From contig NZ_JYLB01000001.1 in the NCBI RefSeq assembly GCF_001042905.1, forward strand, positions 558,001 through 622,000: a stretch of 64,000 nucleotides of DNA. Direction: 5' to 3'. Below the pieces are notes generated by a model that was not told the DNA's origin, ran no database searches, and saw only the letters and a program-made list of their open reading frames with translations. Source of the stretch: Pseudomonas lini. Lineage in GTDB: Bacteria > Pseudomonadota > Gammaproteobacteria > Pseudomonadales > Pseudomonadaceae. This document shows positions 36,117-45,317 of this stretch, piece by piece (position 1 is the first letter of the stretch; every line of letters begins with the position of its first letter). The position numbers were made by a program, and so were the translations under genes.

Positions 36117-36216
36117 AAAGATCGCAGCCTTCGGCAGCTCCTACATGGACCGTGTTCACCGCGATTATCGGGGTTGAACGCGAACCTTTAGGAGCTGCCT
36201 CAGGCTGCGATCTTTT
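36117..36216. repeat. Paired repeat (gatcgcagcc/ggagctgcc type)
   Basis: 'aaaagatcgcagccttcggc' near 36117 is matched by its near reverse complement ending at 36216. A second member of the same family lies at 54459-54563. It fills the gap between fcs and vanR. Confidence 0.85.
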
Positions 36217-36297
36217 GCTTTATTAAACCATCCGCCGCAACGTCTCCTTCAAACCTTGCGTTACTATGCAGACCCACCTTTTCTGGAAGTTGCCTGG

Positions 36298-37011
36298 ATG
36301 AGTAAGCCCGGTCAAACGGTGCTGGTCGCGTTGCGCAAGATGATCGCCTCGGGCGAGCTGGCGGCTGGCGAGCGCTTGATGGAAATTCCCACGGCGCAAT
36401 TGTTCGGTGTTTCGCGAATGCCGGTGCGCATGGCATTCCGCACGCTGGAGCAGGAAGGCTTGCTGGTGCGCTTTGGCGGGCGCGGGTTTCAGGTGCGTTC
36501 GGTCAGCCCCGATGACATTGCCGGTGCGGTTGAAGTGCGAGGTGTACTCGAAGGCCTGGCGGCGCGTCAGACCGCCGAGCGCGGGCTATCGGACGAGGCC
36601 CGCGCGACCCTTGAACAGTGCCTGATGCAAGGTGATCAGCTGTTCGACAAGGGGTTTGTGACCATCGAGGACCTGGAGGTCTATCACGATCTCAACATGC
36701 GTTTTCACGAAGTGATTGTCGAAGGCAGCCACAACCCGGCGATCGCCGATGCACTGGCGCGCAACGATCATTTACCCTTTGCTTCGGTAACAGCCCTGGC
36801 AGTGGACCGCAACGACATGGTCCGGGAATACCGACGCTTCAACTACGCCCACATGCAACACCATTCGGTGTTCGATGCCTTGGTCAACCGCCAGGGCGCG
36901 CGTGCCGAAGCAATCATGCGCGAGCACGCCAACGCCACGTTGCGTTATGCCGAGATCTTCGGCTCAGCGACGGCCGAAGAGCGGATGAAGGTCATTCTCC
37001 GCTCGGAATAG
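36298..37011 (+). CDS. vanR: GntR/FadR-type regulator of vanAB (VanR)
   Basis: A 237-residue regulator. The GntR winged helix is near residues 5-70 (LRKMIASGELAAGERLMEIP, then LFGVSRMPVRMAFRTLEQEG), followed by an FCD-type all-helical ligand domain with DLNMRFHEVIVEG and HHSVFDAL supplying metal-binding-type Asp/His residues. VanR represses vanAB until vanillate binds. It is convergent with vanB, 11 bp apart. Two VanR-like boxes flank the vanA promoter 2 kb away. TGGAAG sits before the ATG at 36298. I saw no GGATCC box before vanR itself, so there is no visible sign of autoregulation. Confidence 0.92.
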   Translation: MSKPGQTVLVALRKMIASGELAAGERLMEIPTAQLFGVSRMPVRMAFRTLEQEGLLVRFGGRGFQVRSVSPDDIAGAVEVRGVLEGLAARQTAERGLSDEARATLEQCLMQGDQLFDKGFVTIEDLEVYHDLNMRFHEVIVEGSHNPAIADALARNDHLPFASVTALAVDRNDMVREYRRFNYAHMQHHSVFDALVNRQGARAEAIMREHANATLRYAEIFGSATAEERMKVILRSE

Positions 37012-37022
37012 GCGCGATTCTT

Positions 37023-37973
37023 TCAGATATCCAGCACCAGCAGCGGCGTTTTCGAGCGCGAGCAGCAAGGGGTGAACTGATCGTTGCAGGCCTGTTCATC
37101 CTCGGTGAGGAACAGGTCACGGTGTTCCGGCACGCCCTCCAGAACCCGAGTCAGGCAGGTGCCACAAATGCCCTGTTCGCAGGAAATGGCGATCTCGATG
37201 CCCTGGTTTTGCAGCACCTGCACCACGCTCTTGTCGGCCGGCACCTCGAAGACCTGGCCGCTGCTGGCGACCTTGATCGAGAAACTGCCATCGGCATCAG
37301 TGTCGACAGGGTTGGCGGCGAAGTACTCGCGATGCAAGCATTGCTCCTGCCAGCCTTTGGCCTTGGCCGTGTTCAGCACATGCTGCATAAAACCGCCGGG
37401 GCCACACACATATAAATGAACATCGCTCTGAGGCATGGCCAGGACCTTGGCCGCATCCAGCGCAGTGTCGGGTTCCTGATCGAAATGCAGGAACACCCGG
37501 TGGGCAAAAGCCGAGTGTTGCAGGCGTTCGACAAAGGCCGCGCGTTCTCGCGAACGGGCGCAGTAGTGCAGCTCGAAATCCGCTCCACTGTGGGCCAGGC
37601 GCTCGGCCATGCAGAGGATTGGGGTAATGCCGATACCGCCGGCGAAGAGCAGGCTGCGCCTGGCTTCATGGGCCAACGGAAACAGGTTGCGCGGCTCACT
37701 GATAGACAGCCGCGTGCCGGGGTGTATCTGCTCGTGCATGGCCAGTGAACCCCCGCGAGAGGTCGGATCCTTGAGCACGCCGATCAGGTAGCGATGGCGT
37801 TCTTCGGGGTGGTTGCACAGGGAATATTGCCGGATCAAGCCGCCAGGCAGATGCACATCGATATGCGCGCCGGCGCTGAAGGTCGGTAGCGGTCGGTCAT
37901 CGACACTGGCCAGCTCATAGCTGCAGATGTCCTGGGCTTCGTTGTTGCGCGATACCACCAGCACTTCGATCAT
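37023..37973 (-). CDS. vanB: Vanillate O-demethylase reductase subunit
   Basis: A 316-residue class IA-type oxygenase reductase. An N-terminal flavin domain (IRQYSLCNHPEERHRYLIGV), an NAD domain (LLFAGGIGITPILCMAERL) and a C-terminal plant-type [2Fe-2S] domain follow in order, the last with CEQGICGTCLTRVLEG and a later Cys in FTPCCS. It passes electrons from NADH to VanA, which demethylates vanillate to protocatechuate and formaldehyde. Its ATG overlaps the vanA stop as ATGA, so translation is coupled. Confidence 0.95.
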   Translation of the reverse strand: MIEVLVVSRNNEAQDICSYELASVDDRPLPTFSAGAHIDVHLPGGLIRQYSLCNHPEERHRYLIGVLKDPTSRGGSLAMHEQIHPGTRLSISEPRNLFPLAHEARRSLLFAGGIGITPILCMAERLAHSGADFELHYCARSRERAAFVERLQHSAFAHRVFLHFDQEPDTALDAAKVLAMPQSDVHLYVCGPGGFMQHVLNTAKAKGWQEQCLHREYFAANPVDTDADGSFSIKVASSGQVFEVPADKSVVQVLQNQGIEIAISCEQGICGTCLTRVLEGVPEHRDLFLTEDEQACNDQFTPCCSRSKTPLLVLDI

Positions 37974-39016
37974 GCCATTGACTCCTGCGGCGCTTGTTCC
38001 TGAGCGATCAGGCGCTCCAGAACACGGCGCGACTGCACACCGCCGGCGTCGATATTGAGCTTGAGCAAGTTGCGCTGGGGGTGGCTGAGCAGGTTCTGTT
38101 GCTGGCGTTCGAGCATCTCCAGGTCCTCGCTGAAAATCTTGCCCTGACCCTCGCGAATGCTCGCGGTCAAGGCTTCATCCTGCGGGTTGAAATTGCGCGC
38201 CATGCCCCAGAAATACCAGATCGAGGTTTCGGTTTGCGGCGTGATGAAGTCGACGACGATGCTCGACGCCTTGAACTGTTGGGGGGCGTGATAACCGCCT
38301 TTGCCGGCATGGGCCACACCGACTTCGATCAGCACATGACTGGGCGGGGTGAAGCGGCAGATCTGCCAGCGGTCCACTGGTACATCGTCGGCCAGGTTGT
38401 TGCCGCGCAGAGCCATGCGCCAGAAGGGCGGCGCCATGATGTTTTCCATGTGGCGGGCAGTGACCACCTCGTCGCCATCGACCGTGGTTACCGGCGGTGC
38501 TTCGTCGATTTCCTTTTGGCCGATGCTGGACGCGTGAACGTAGGTTTCGTGAGTCAGGTCCATCAGGTTGTCGATCATCAGGCGATAGTCGCACTGGATG
38601 TGGAACAGGCCGCCGCCGTAGGCCCACTCATCGCTGACCGCCCATTCCAGATGATGGATCAGCGCCGGGTCGGCCAACGCCTGATCGCCGGGCCAGACCC
38701 AGATAAATCCGTAACGCTCGACCACGGTGAATGTCTTGTTGCACGGAAAGCCGCGAACCCGCTGCCCGGGCATTTCCACGGTCTTGCCGTCGCAGCCCAT
38801 CACCAGGCCGTGATAGCCGCACACCAGATTGCCGTTTTCCACATAACCCAAAGACAGCGGTGCGCCGCGATGGGGGCAGAAGTCCTCGACAGCTGCCACC
38901 TTGCCTTCATGCCCGCGGTAAAAAACCATCTTTTCACCACAGATCTGACGGCCTAGCGGCTTGTCGGCGATTTCATCGGGCGTACAGGCGACGTACCAGG
39001 TGTTCTTGGGGTACAT
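37970..39016 (-). CDS. vanA: Vanillate O-demethylase oxygenase subunit
   Basis: A 348-residue Rieske non-haem iron oxygenase. The [2Fe-2S] ligands are Cys47, His49, Cys66 and His69 (FCPHRGAPLSLGY; LVCGYHGL). The catalytic iron ligands lie in NLMDLTHETYVHASS (His156, His161). It removes the methyl group of vanillate, giving protocatechuate and formaldehyde. The ATG at 39016 has GGAG 7 nt upstream. Its promoter lies between two VanR-like boxes. No formaldehyde-detoxification gene is in this window. Confidence 0.96.
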   Translation of the reverse strand: MYPKNTWYVACTPDEIADKPLGRQICGEKMVFYRGHEGKVAAVEDFCPHRGAPLSLGYVENGNLVCGYHGLVMGCDGKTVEMPGQRVRGFPCNKTFTVVERYGFIWVWPGDQALADPALIHHLEWAVSDEWAYGGGLFHIQCDYRLMIDNLMDLTHETYVHASSIGQKEIDEAPPVTTVDGDEVVTARHMENIMAPPFWRMALRGNNLADDVPVDRWQICRFTPPSHVLIEVGVAHAGKGGYHAPQQFKASSIVVDFITPQTETSIWYFWGMARNFNPQDEALTASIREGQGKIFSEDLEMLERQQQNLLSHPQRNLLKLNIDAGGVQSRRVLERLIAQEQAPQESMA

Positions 39017-39043
39017 GGAGATTCTCCAAGGCTGTTTGTTGTT

Positions 39044-39064
39044 ATTTAGTGGATCCATTAATGG
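39044..39064. promoter_or_regulatory. VanR-type operator, proximal copy
   Basis: ATTTAGTGGATCCATTAATGG, given here as the 21-bp box with centre TGGATCCA, differs at one position from the copy at 39107. The centre resembles the ATTGGATCCAAT operator known for Caulobacter VanR. It overlaps the probable vanA -10 box (39057-39062). Confidence 0.8.
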
Positions 39065-39086
39065 TGATTTATGGGGTTTTTGTCAA
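39057..39086 (-). promoter_or_regulatory. vanA promoter
   Basis: On the minus strand a perfect -35 TTGACA (39086-39081) and a -10 ATTAAT (39062-39057, 4 of 6) are separated by 18 bp. The -10 lies inside the proximal VanR-type box, which explains repression sterically. Confidence 0.65.
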
Positions 39087-39106
39087 ACTAATTCTGTTTG
39101 TTAACG

Positions 39107-39127
39107 ATTTAGTGGATCCATTGATGG
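39107..39127. promoter_or_regulatory. VanR-type operator, distal copy
   Basis: A 21-bp near-copy of the box at 39044 (20 of 21 identical). The two boxes begin exactly 63 bp apart, six turns of B-DNA, so proteins bound to both would lie on the same face and could interact by looping across the -35. Confidence 0.8.
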
Positions 39128-39252
39128 TTTTCTGACCCTCTGGATCAGCGCAATCCGAACTTCGTGATACCGACCACAAATAATCTATACAGCGGATCAG
39201 TAACTCGTTAGTTAATAGTACGGAGGGTATTTACTGGAAATACGTCGCATCA

Positions 39253-39271
39253 TACAATGAGAATCATTACT
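39253..39271. promoter_or_regulatory. Fur box
   Basis: AATGAGAATCATTA (39256-39269) matches 13 of 14 central positions of the Fur consensus, 14 of 19 over the full box. It lies about 63-81 bp before the TonB receptor ATG, so iron repression of that receptor is expected. Confidence 0.85.
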
Positions 39272-39333
39272 ACTAACTCATTGAGCGCGACGTCTTGAGC
39301 CATCCTCACCCCTTTGCCCGCCGCAAGGTCTTC

Positions 39334-41421
39334 ATGAAACACGCGTTGCCGACACTCTCCTGCGTTATGTTTGCCAGTCCTTTATGGGCACAGCAAGCCA
39401 TCGAACTGCCGACCACTGATATTCAGGCGAGCCGCGTCAGCCAAGACACGAGCTACACCACCTCCCAAGCCAGCACGGCGAGCAAAAGCAATGTGCCGAT
39501 CAAGGAAGAGGCGCAATCGATCAATGTGGTCACCCAACAAACCCTGGCCGACTATCAGGTGCGCTCGCTGGCCGACGCCATGAAGTTCGTCAGCGGCGTC
39601 AGCCAGGGCAACACCCTGGGCGGTTCCCGGGACTCGCTGGTCAAGCGCGGTTTCGGCACCAACGATGACGGCTCGATCCTGCGCGATGGCGTGCGTTCCA
39701 ATCTGGGGCATAACTTCAGCACCACGACGGATCGTGTCGAAGTGCTCAAAGGGCCTGCTTCGATGCTGTACGGCGCGCTGGAGCCCGGCGGATTGATCAA
39801 TGTGATCAGCAAGAAGCCTGAATACACCCAGAGCACAACGCTGAGCGGCTCGGCCTATAGCGAAGGCGGCGGCACCATGGCGGTGGACACCACCGGGCCG
39901 ATGGGCGATACGGGCCTGGCCTATCGCCTGATCGCTGAACGTGGTCATGAAGATTATTGGCGCAACTACGGCGTGAATGAGAGCACGTTGGTCGCACCAT
40001 CGCTGAGTTGGACTGGCGACCGCGCCAGCTTGACGCTGAGCTACGAGTACAACGAATACTCCAATCCCTTCGACCGTGGCACCGTGTTTACCAACGGTCA
40101 CCCGGCGGACATCGACTACGACAAGCGCCTCGACGAAAAGTGGGCCAAAAGTGTGGGCATCCGTGAAACGGCCACCGCGCGTTTCGAATATCAGTTGAAT
40201 GACGATTGGAAAACCCGCGTTACCTACGGCTGGAACAACGACCGCTACAGCCTCTCGATTGCCCAGCCGAGTTCGTTGACCGGCAACAATCTGCGACGAG
40301 CCGCCAACGGCGCTCACTACGACGATGAGACCCGCTACGCCAGTTGGGATTTCATCGGCCAGCAAGAACTGTTCGGCCAACGCCATGACCTGCTGGTCGG
40401 CGCGGACACTGAAGCGTCCGACCAATTTCGCGGTAAAACCTACCGTAATACGGCACGGTCAGGCTTCGACATCACGTCGCCGGTTTATGGTCGTCTGGCG
40501 GAGCCCAGTCTCGTCAGTGCTGCCCAAAGCGACTTGAGCAACCAGCTGACCTCAAGCTCCGTGTACTTCAAGGATAACTGGCACCTCGATGACCGCTGGA
40601 TCCTGGTCCTCGGTGGTCGCCAGCAGCATTACGATCAGTACAGCGATCAAGGCCGCGGCAGCAGCTACACCGTCAACCGCGACGATAACGGCGATGCCTT
40701 CGTGCCGTTTCTGGGCCTGGTCTACAAAGCCACCGATACCCTGTCGCTGTACGGCAACTACAGCCGTTCGTTCAAGCCCAATACGGAAGTCGACGATGCT
40801 GGCCATACCTTCGATCCAGAGGAGGGTCGCAGCTACGAGGTCGGCGCAAAGTACGATCCGCTGCCGGGGCTGAACATCAACCTTGCGCTGTTCGACATCG
40901 TCAAGAAAAACGTCGTGACCACTCAGACGCTCAATGGCGTCAGCCTCTCGGAGGCGGCAGGCAAGGTCGGTTCACAGGGCCTGGAACTGGACATTACCGG
41001 GCGTGTGGCCGAGCGCTGGGACCTGATCGGCACCTACGCTTACACCCACACGGAAATCCTCGACGATCCGGATGACGAAGGTCACCGCCTCGCCAATGCG
41101 CCGAAGCACACCGCGAGCCTGTACCTCACGCATCACTTGAACATCCCTGCGGAGTTCGGCGCTTGGCATACCGGTGCCGGCGCGCGTTACGTCGGCGAGC
41201 GTGCGGCGAACAACGCCAACGATTTCTGGCTGAGCAGCTACACCGTGGCCGATGCCTTCGTGCGCTGGGAATCGCCGATGTTCGGGTACAAGACTTCGCT
41301 GCAGTTCAATGTCGACAACCTGTTCGACAAACAGTACTACCCGTCCTCCACCGGCAGCCAGCTGCAGGTCAATGTCGGCGAGCCGCGCACAGCACGCCTC
41401 AGCGCCAGTGTGACGTTCTGA
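39334..41421 (+). CDS. TonB-dependent siderophore receptor, Fur-boxed
   Basis: A 695-residue receptor. A signal peptide ends at FASPLWAQQA. The plug has IKEEAQSINVVTQQTLADY, LVKRGFGTNDDGSILRDGV and DRVEVLKGPASMLYGALEPGG. The 22-strand-type barrel ends with TARLSASVTF. No STN domain is present. It probably imports a ferric siderophore; the Fur box at 39253 supports this. I prefer the ATG at 39334 because it gives a clean signal peptide; the frame can be read from a TTG at 39295. It is divergent from vanA, sharing a 317-bp gap with the VanR sites. Confidence 0.92.
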   Translation: MKHALPTLSCVMFASPLWAQQAIELPTTDIQASRVSQDTSYTTSQASTASKSNVPIKEEAQSINVVTQQTLADYQVRSLADAMKFVSGVSQGNTLGGSRDSLVKRGFGTNDDGSILRDGVRSNLGHNFSTTTDRVEVLKGPASMLYGALEPGGLINVISKKPEYTQSTTLSGSAYSEGGGTMAVDTTGPMGDTGLAYRLIAERGHEDYWRNYGVNESTLVAPSLSWTGDRASLTLSYEYNEYSNPFDRGTVFTNGHPADIDYDKRLDEKWAKSVGIRETATARFEYQLNDDWKTRVTYGWNNDRYSLSIAQPSSLTGNNLRRAANGAHYDDETRYASWDFIGQQELFGQRHDLLVGADTEASDQFRGKTYRNTARSGFDITSPVYGRLAEPSLVSAAQSDLSNQLTSSSVYFKDNWHLDDRWILVLGGRQQHYDQYSDQGRGSSYTVNRDDNGDAFVPFLGLVYKATDTLSLYGNYSRSFKPNTEVDDAGHTFDPEEGRSYEVGAKYDPLPGLNINLALFDIVKKNVVTTQTLNGVSLSEAAGKVGSQGLELDITGRVAERWDLIGTYAYTHTEILDDPDDEGHRLANAPKHTASLYLTHHLNIPAEFGAWHTGAGARYVGERAANNANDFWLSSYTVADAFVRWESPMFGYKTSLQFNVDNLFDKQYYPSSTGSQLQVNVGEPRTARLSASVTF

Positions 41422-41489
41422 CCCTGTGCATTGACGGCGATCCTTGGGCTTGTGTCGAGCCCAAGTAGCCGGCGCAACCCAATTCAAAA

Positions 41490-41580
41490 TGTGGGAGCGG
41501 GCTTGCTCGCGAAGGCGATGTGTCAGTCAACATCAGTGTTGGCTGACCTGACGCTTTCGCGAGCAAGCCCGCTCCCACAG
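41490..41580. repeat. Paired REP palindrome
   Basis: Inverted arms of 'gtgggagcgggcttgctcgc' type at 41490-41517 and about 41552-41580, between the two convergent TonB receptor genes. Confidence 0.9.
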
Positions 41581-41624
41581 GTTCCGTACCATCAGGCTTC
41601 GACCTCTTCTTTCGTTCCGGTGAC

Positions 41625-43811
41625 TCAGAAGTTGATCGAGGCACTCAGCCGCGCGGTCAATGGCGCGCCCTGGAACAGGTAGCCATCGCCCATGTACTCA
41701 CCGGCATCACGCCAGTAGCGTTTGTCGAACAGATTGTCCACGGTCAGGCGGAACACCGTGTCGTAACCGTCGATGCGCGTGCTGTAGCGGCTGCCAATGT
41801 TGAAGATGGCATAGGCACCGGTCTGCACTTCACCCTGGCGGTTGGCGTACTTGCTGGCGCTGTACTGCACCCCGCCGAGTAGCGCCAGGCCATCGAACCA
41901 GGGCAGGGCATAGTCGCCGTAGAGGTTGGCGCGCAGGGTCGGAACGTTAATCGTCTGGTGGCCCTCATAAGCGGGCGTGTCGCTGTCGGTGACCCGCGCG
42001 CGGATCGCCGCGACACTGGCAGAAATCTGCAGGCGCTGGCTGGCCCAACCATTGGCCGAGAGCTCCAGTCCGGTGTTCTTCTGTTCGCCCTGTTGGGTGA
42101 ACGTGAACGTACCGTCGTCATTCGGTCGCGAGTACTGGTAGGCCTGACGGATCTGGAACAGCGTCGCGGCCAGGCTGATGCGCTGCCAGTCGTATTTGAT
42201 GCCGGCCTCGATTTGTCGCGATACGGTAGGCGCGAGGATTTCATAGGCATTGGTGGTGAACCACGCCGCTTCGCCGCCCAGGGACAGGCCCTTGCTGTAG
42301 CGGGTGTACAGCGACAGGTTTTGCAGCGGCTTGTAGATCAGTGCGGCCTGGGGCAGGAACACATAGCGCTGGGTGTGCCGGGTGGTGTCGCCCTGGCTGT
42401 CGAAAGTCTCTTCATCCAGGCGCACTTCGCGCCCGCCGAGCACGGTCTGCCATTGCTCGTTGAAGCTGATCCGGTCATTGAAGAACAACCCGTACTGACG
42501 GCTGTCCAGGCGTCGATAGGAGTCGTTGAGCGGCCCGTCGTAGCGGGCAAAATCAGCCGGCTCGCTGTTGATGTTGGCACTGCCGATCATCTGGTTGATG
42601 GCGTCGCGCTTGTCCACTACACGGCGGAACGCACTAGTCCCGACGCTCAGTTCGTGACCCAGGCCGGCGGTTTCGAAGCGGCCGCTGAGGACTGCCTGCA
42701 CCTCATCGTTGCGACGGGTATCGTCGGGGCTGCGGAAATCGTAAATGTCGTAGTCGCCCTCGGGGCTGAAGTAGTTCGGCACTGCCGCGCTGGCGCAACT
42801 GGCGGAGCCGTAGCAGCCCCAGGCGAACGAGCTGTAGTCATCGATCACCACTCGGCTGCGCGAGGCGCTGAGGCTGCCTTTCCACTGATCGCTGAAGCGG
42901 TATTCGAAGTTGCCGTTGAGGTTCAGCGCATCGGTGGTGACCGGCTTCGAACCACTCTGGTGTGCCAGCAGCTTCTTCGGCGAGGCGTGGTGCGGCAGGC
43001 TGGAACCGCCGAGCAATTGATAGCCCGGTGCCGAGCGCTGTTCCTTGGTCTGGTACTCGGCGTCCAGTTGCAGCAGCGCATCGGGGCTGATGTTCCAGTC
43101 GAAGGCCAGCGAGGCGAAATCGCGCTGGCCGTTGGTGTGTTCGACGTAGGAATGCAGGTCTTCGTGTGCCAGATTGGCGCGCAGGCCGAACTGCTGTTCG
43201 CTGCCGAACCAGCCACCGACATCGGTGGCCAGGTAACCGCTGCCGCGATCATCGGTGGAGACGGTGACCGAACGCACATCGGCAGGCCGCTTGGTCACGT
43301 AGTTGACCAGCCCGCCGGGTTCGCTGACGCCGCTTTGCAGACCGGAAAGGCCCTTGAGCAACTCCACTTGCTGTTTGTTTTCCAGCCCGACGTTCTGCTC
43401 GCCGGTGATGGTGCGGCCGTTGATCTTGTAGCTGCTGGCGGAGTTGAGGGAAAAGCCACGCACCACGAAATTTTCGTAGTAACCGACCGGCGCGTAGCTT
43501 TCACCCACCGAGGCGTCGTTGCGCAGCACTTCGCTGAGCAGGCGCGCCTGCTGATCCTTGATCAAAGCCTCATTGACCACCGAAATCGAGGCTGGCGTAT
43601 CAAGCAATGGCGCCGCCTCGAAACCACCGACCGAAGCGCTGTCGGCCTGATAACCGGAGGTGTCTTCGCCGGTGACGGTCACCGCCGGCAGTTCGGTGGC
43701 GGCCCAGGCTGAAGGCATCGCACAGACCAGCAGCAGGCCCAGGTTCAGGGGGTTGAACGCGAACCGCGGGGCGGTCACTCCCTCGCGGGAGGTCCGGTAA
43801 AGCATATCCAT
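41625..43811 (-). CDS. TonB-dependent siderophore receptor
   Basis: A 728-residue receptor with a signal peptide (LGLLLVCAMPSAWAA). The plug has LLDTPASISVVNEALIKD, FVVRGFSLNSASSYKINGR and VELLKGLSGLQSGVSEPGG. The barrel ends in LTARLSASINF. No STN domain is present. GAGGAG is 5 nt before the ATG at 43811. Unlike its neighbour it has no recognisable Fur box; its leader holds a GC-rich palindrome at 43851. Cargo unknown: a siderophore is the default, but position next to an aromatic island leaves an aromatic ligand open. Confidence 0.9.
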   Translation of the reverse strand: MDMLYRTSREGVTAPRFAFNPLNLGLLLVCAMPSAWAATELPAVTVTGEDTSGYQADSASVGGFEAAPLLDTPASISVVNEALIKDQQARLLSEVLRNDASVGESYAPVGYYENFVVRGFSLNSASSYKINGRTITGEQNVGLENKQQVELLKGLSGLQSGVSEPGGLVNYVTKRPADVRSVTVSTDDRGSGYLATDVGGWFGSEQQFGLRANLAHEDLHSYVEHTNGQRDFASLAFDWNISPDALLQLDAEYQTKEQRSAPGYQLLGGSSLPHHASPKKLLAHQSGSKPVTTDALNLNGNFEYRFSDQWKGSLSASRSRVVIDDYSSFAWGCYGSASCASAAVPNYFSPEGDYDIYDFRSPDDTRRNDEVQAVLSGRFETAGLGHELSVGTSAFRRVVDKRDAINQMIGSANINSEPADFARYDGPLNDSYRRLDSRQYGLFFNDRISFNEQWQTVLGGREVRLDEETFDSQGDTTRHTQRYVFLPQAALIYKPLQNLSLYTRYSKGLSLGGEAAWFTTNAYEILAPTVSRQIEAGIKYDWQRISLAATLFQIRQAYQYSRPNDDGTFTFTQQGEQKNTGLELSANGWASQRLQISASVAAIRARVTDSDTPAYEGHQTINVPTLRANLYGDYALPWFDGLALLGGVQYSASKYANRQGEVQTGAYAIFNIGSRYSTRIDGYDTVFRLTVDNLFDKRYWRDAGEYMGDGYLFQGAPLTARLSASINF

Positions 43812-43850
43812 GAAAACTCCTCGACGACCGCACTCCCTGGCTGGCGAATA

Positions 43851-43868
43851 CCGGGCATAAATGCCCGG
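43851..43868. promoter_or_regulatory. Palindrome in the leader of the TonB receptor gene
   Basis: CCGGGCA (43851-43857) and TGCCCGG (43862-43868) are perfect inverted arms around TAAA, 40-57 nt before the ATG. No T-run follows on the minus strand, so it is not a classical terminator. Operator or RNA hairpin are both possible. Confidence 0.5.
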
Positions 43869-43985
43869 GTACGCTTCAGGAAAGAGTCGGTTAAAACTGG
43901 AAAAGGCGATGTGTGCCCTGAGGGCTGGTAGTGCATGACCCCTGGCGCACACGACAATCAGCGCGCAGGGGCACTTTACGGTGGG

Positions 43986-45209
43986 TCAATGCTCTTTGGC
44001 TTTCCTGATCCTGATCAAAATAAACAGCAGGACGCAGAGCGCGAGCGGGGTCATGGCCAGCAAGGCGTCTCTCGCGGAAATGTCCGCGCCCATGACGTGC
44101 AGCCCCGAGTAGAACAGCTTGAACAGGCTCAACAAGTAATAGGTGATGGCGATAATCGACAACCCTTCGACCGCGCGCTGGATTTTGATTTGAGTGTCGG
44201 CGCGGGCGTTCAGGCTCTTCAGGATTTCCGAGTTCTGCTCTTCCATTTCGACCTGCACACGGGCCTGCAACAAGTCCCCGAGGTTGGCCACGCTTTCGGC
44301 CAGTTGCTCCAAGCGTTGTTCGGTGACCGCGCAGTATCTGACCGTGGGTTTGAAGCGTCTTTCGATGAAGATACCCAGTCGCTGGCAATCACCCACGTGG
44401 CTTTCGCGCAGTTCGCCCAGGCGTTCGAAAACCAGCTGTGCATAGGCTTGGGTGGCGCTGAAGCGGTGTCGGGTTTTTGCGCTGCTGCTGACTACTTGCG
44501 CCGACAGGTTGGCAATGTCGGTGAGCAACGCTTTCGCATTTCCGGTATCGGGGCCGGCGTTACGTTCCGAGAGGTTTACCAGGGTCTTGTCGAAGACGTT
44601 GAGCTGAGTGCTCAAGGCTTTCGCGGTGATGAGTGAAAGCGAAGCCATCATTCGGTAGGTTTCGATTTCCAGCAGGCGGCGGATCATCCGTCCCAGCCGA
44701 TACGCATTCAGGCGTTTGTTAATGAACAGGAAACGGTTGGTGCCGTCGGCGCTCAGGCGAAAATCGCTCCAGACCGTCGCATCGCCACCACCGATGCAAG
44801 AGCCGCTAGGATCTTTGAATCCATAAACAGACAGATCGCCAGAAAAGGACGTATCAGTGCGCACCACAATCTGCACAGCGTTGATCATGTGCTGCATGAA
44901 GGGTTCGACCCGGTCCATCAAGGCTCTGGGGGGCGGGCTCCAGCATGGCTCGTGACTGGAGGAGGGCACCACCAGCGTCAGCGTCAGGAACTCCGCGTGC
45001 CGCTCCCACTTCAAGGCATGGCCCTCCAGCTCGGTGATGCCCTGGGCCGCATCCGGGTCGACCGGGCCGGGGCAGCAGCGACTCAGCAGAGTGTCGCACT
45101 GCCCGTCATTCGCCAGAAACGCCATATGAAACACATGGGCGGGCTCGTCGAAATACAGAGAAGGGCGCGCGTGCAACTCGTTGTGCAGGATCAGTCTTTG
45201 CGGATGCAT
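43986..45209 (-). CDS. DUF3422 family membrane-anchored protein
   Basis: A 407-residue protein matching the DUF3422 pattern: the start RLILHNELHARPSLYFDEP, the middle VYGFKDPSGSCIGGGD segment, a long helical region (about 200-330), and two membrane helices near the C-terminus (IIAITYYLLSLFKLFYSGL and LLAMTPLALCVLLFILIRI), ending in a basic tail. The bulk should face the cytoplasm. No function is known to me. It is on the same strand as the TonB receptor gene, 174 bp upstream of it. Confidence 0.85.
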   Translation of the reverse strand: MHPQRLILHNELHARPSLYFDEPAHVFHMAFLANDGQCDTLLSRCCPGPVDPDAAQGITELEGHALKWERHAEFLTLTLVVPSSSHEPCWSPPPRALMDRVEPFMQHMINAVQIVVRTDTSFSGDLSVYGFKDPSGSCIGGGDATVWSDFRLSADGTNRFLFINKRLNAYRLGRMIRRLLEIETYRMMASLSLITAKALSTQLNVFDKTLVNLSERNAGPDTGNAKALLTDIANLSAQVVSSSAKTRHRFSATQAYAQLVFERLGELRESHVGDCQRLGIFIERRFKPTVRYCAVTEQRLEQLAESVANLGDLLQARVQVEMEEQNSEILKSLNARADTQIKIQRAVEGLSIIAITYYLLSLFKLFYSGLHVMGADISARDALLAMTPLALCVLLFILIRIRKAKEH

Positions 45210-45317
45210 GCTGTTTGGGCCATGTTGGAGTTGTTTGTTCTTGGGACAGGATGACGAATACCCGAGTCACAAACAAAACCTGACGATTGCCCAATGCCAG
45301 TCAACCAAACCACGGAA

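Noticed and set aside
41958..43712. A 584-residue frame antisense to the TonB receptor
   Set aside because: It mirrors a clear TonB receptor, has no recognisable domain or signal, and is a high-GC shadow frame.
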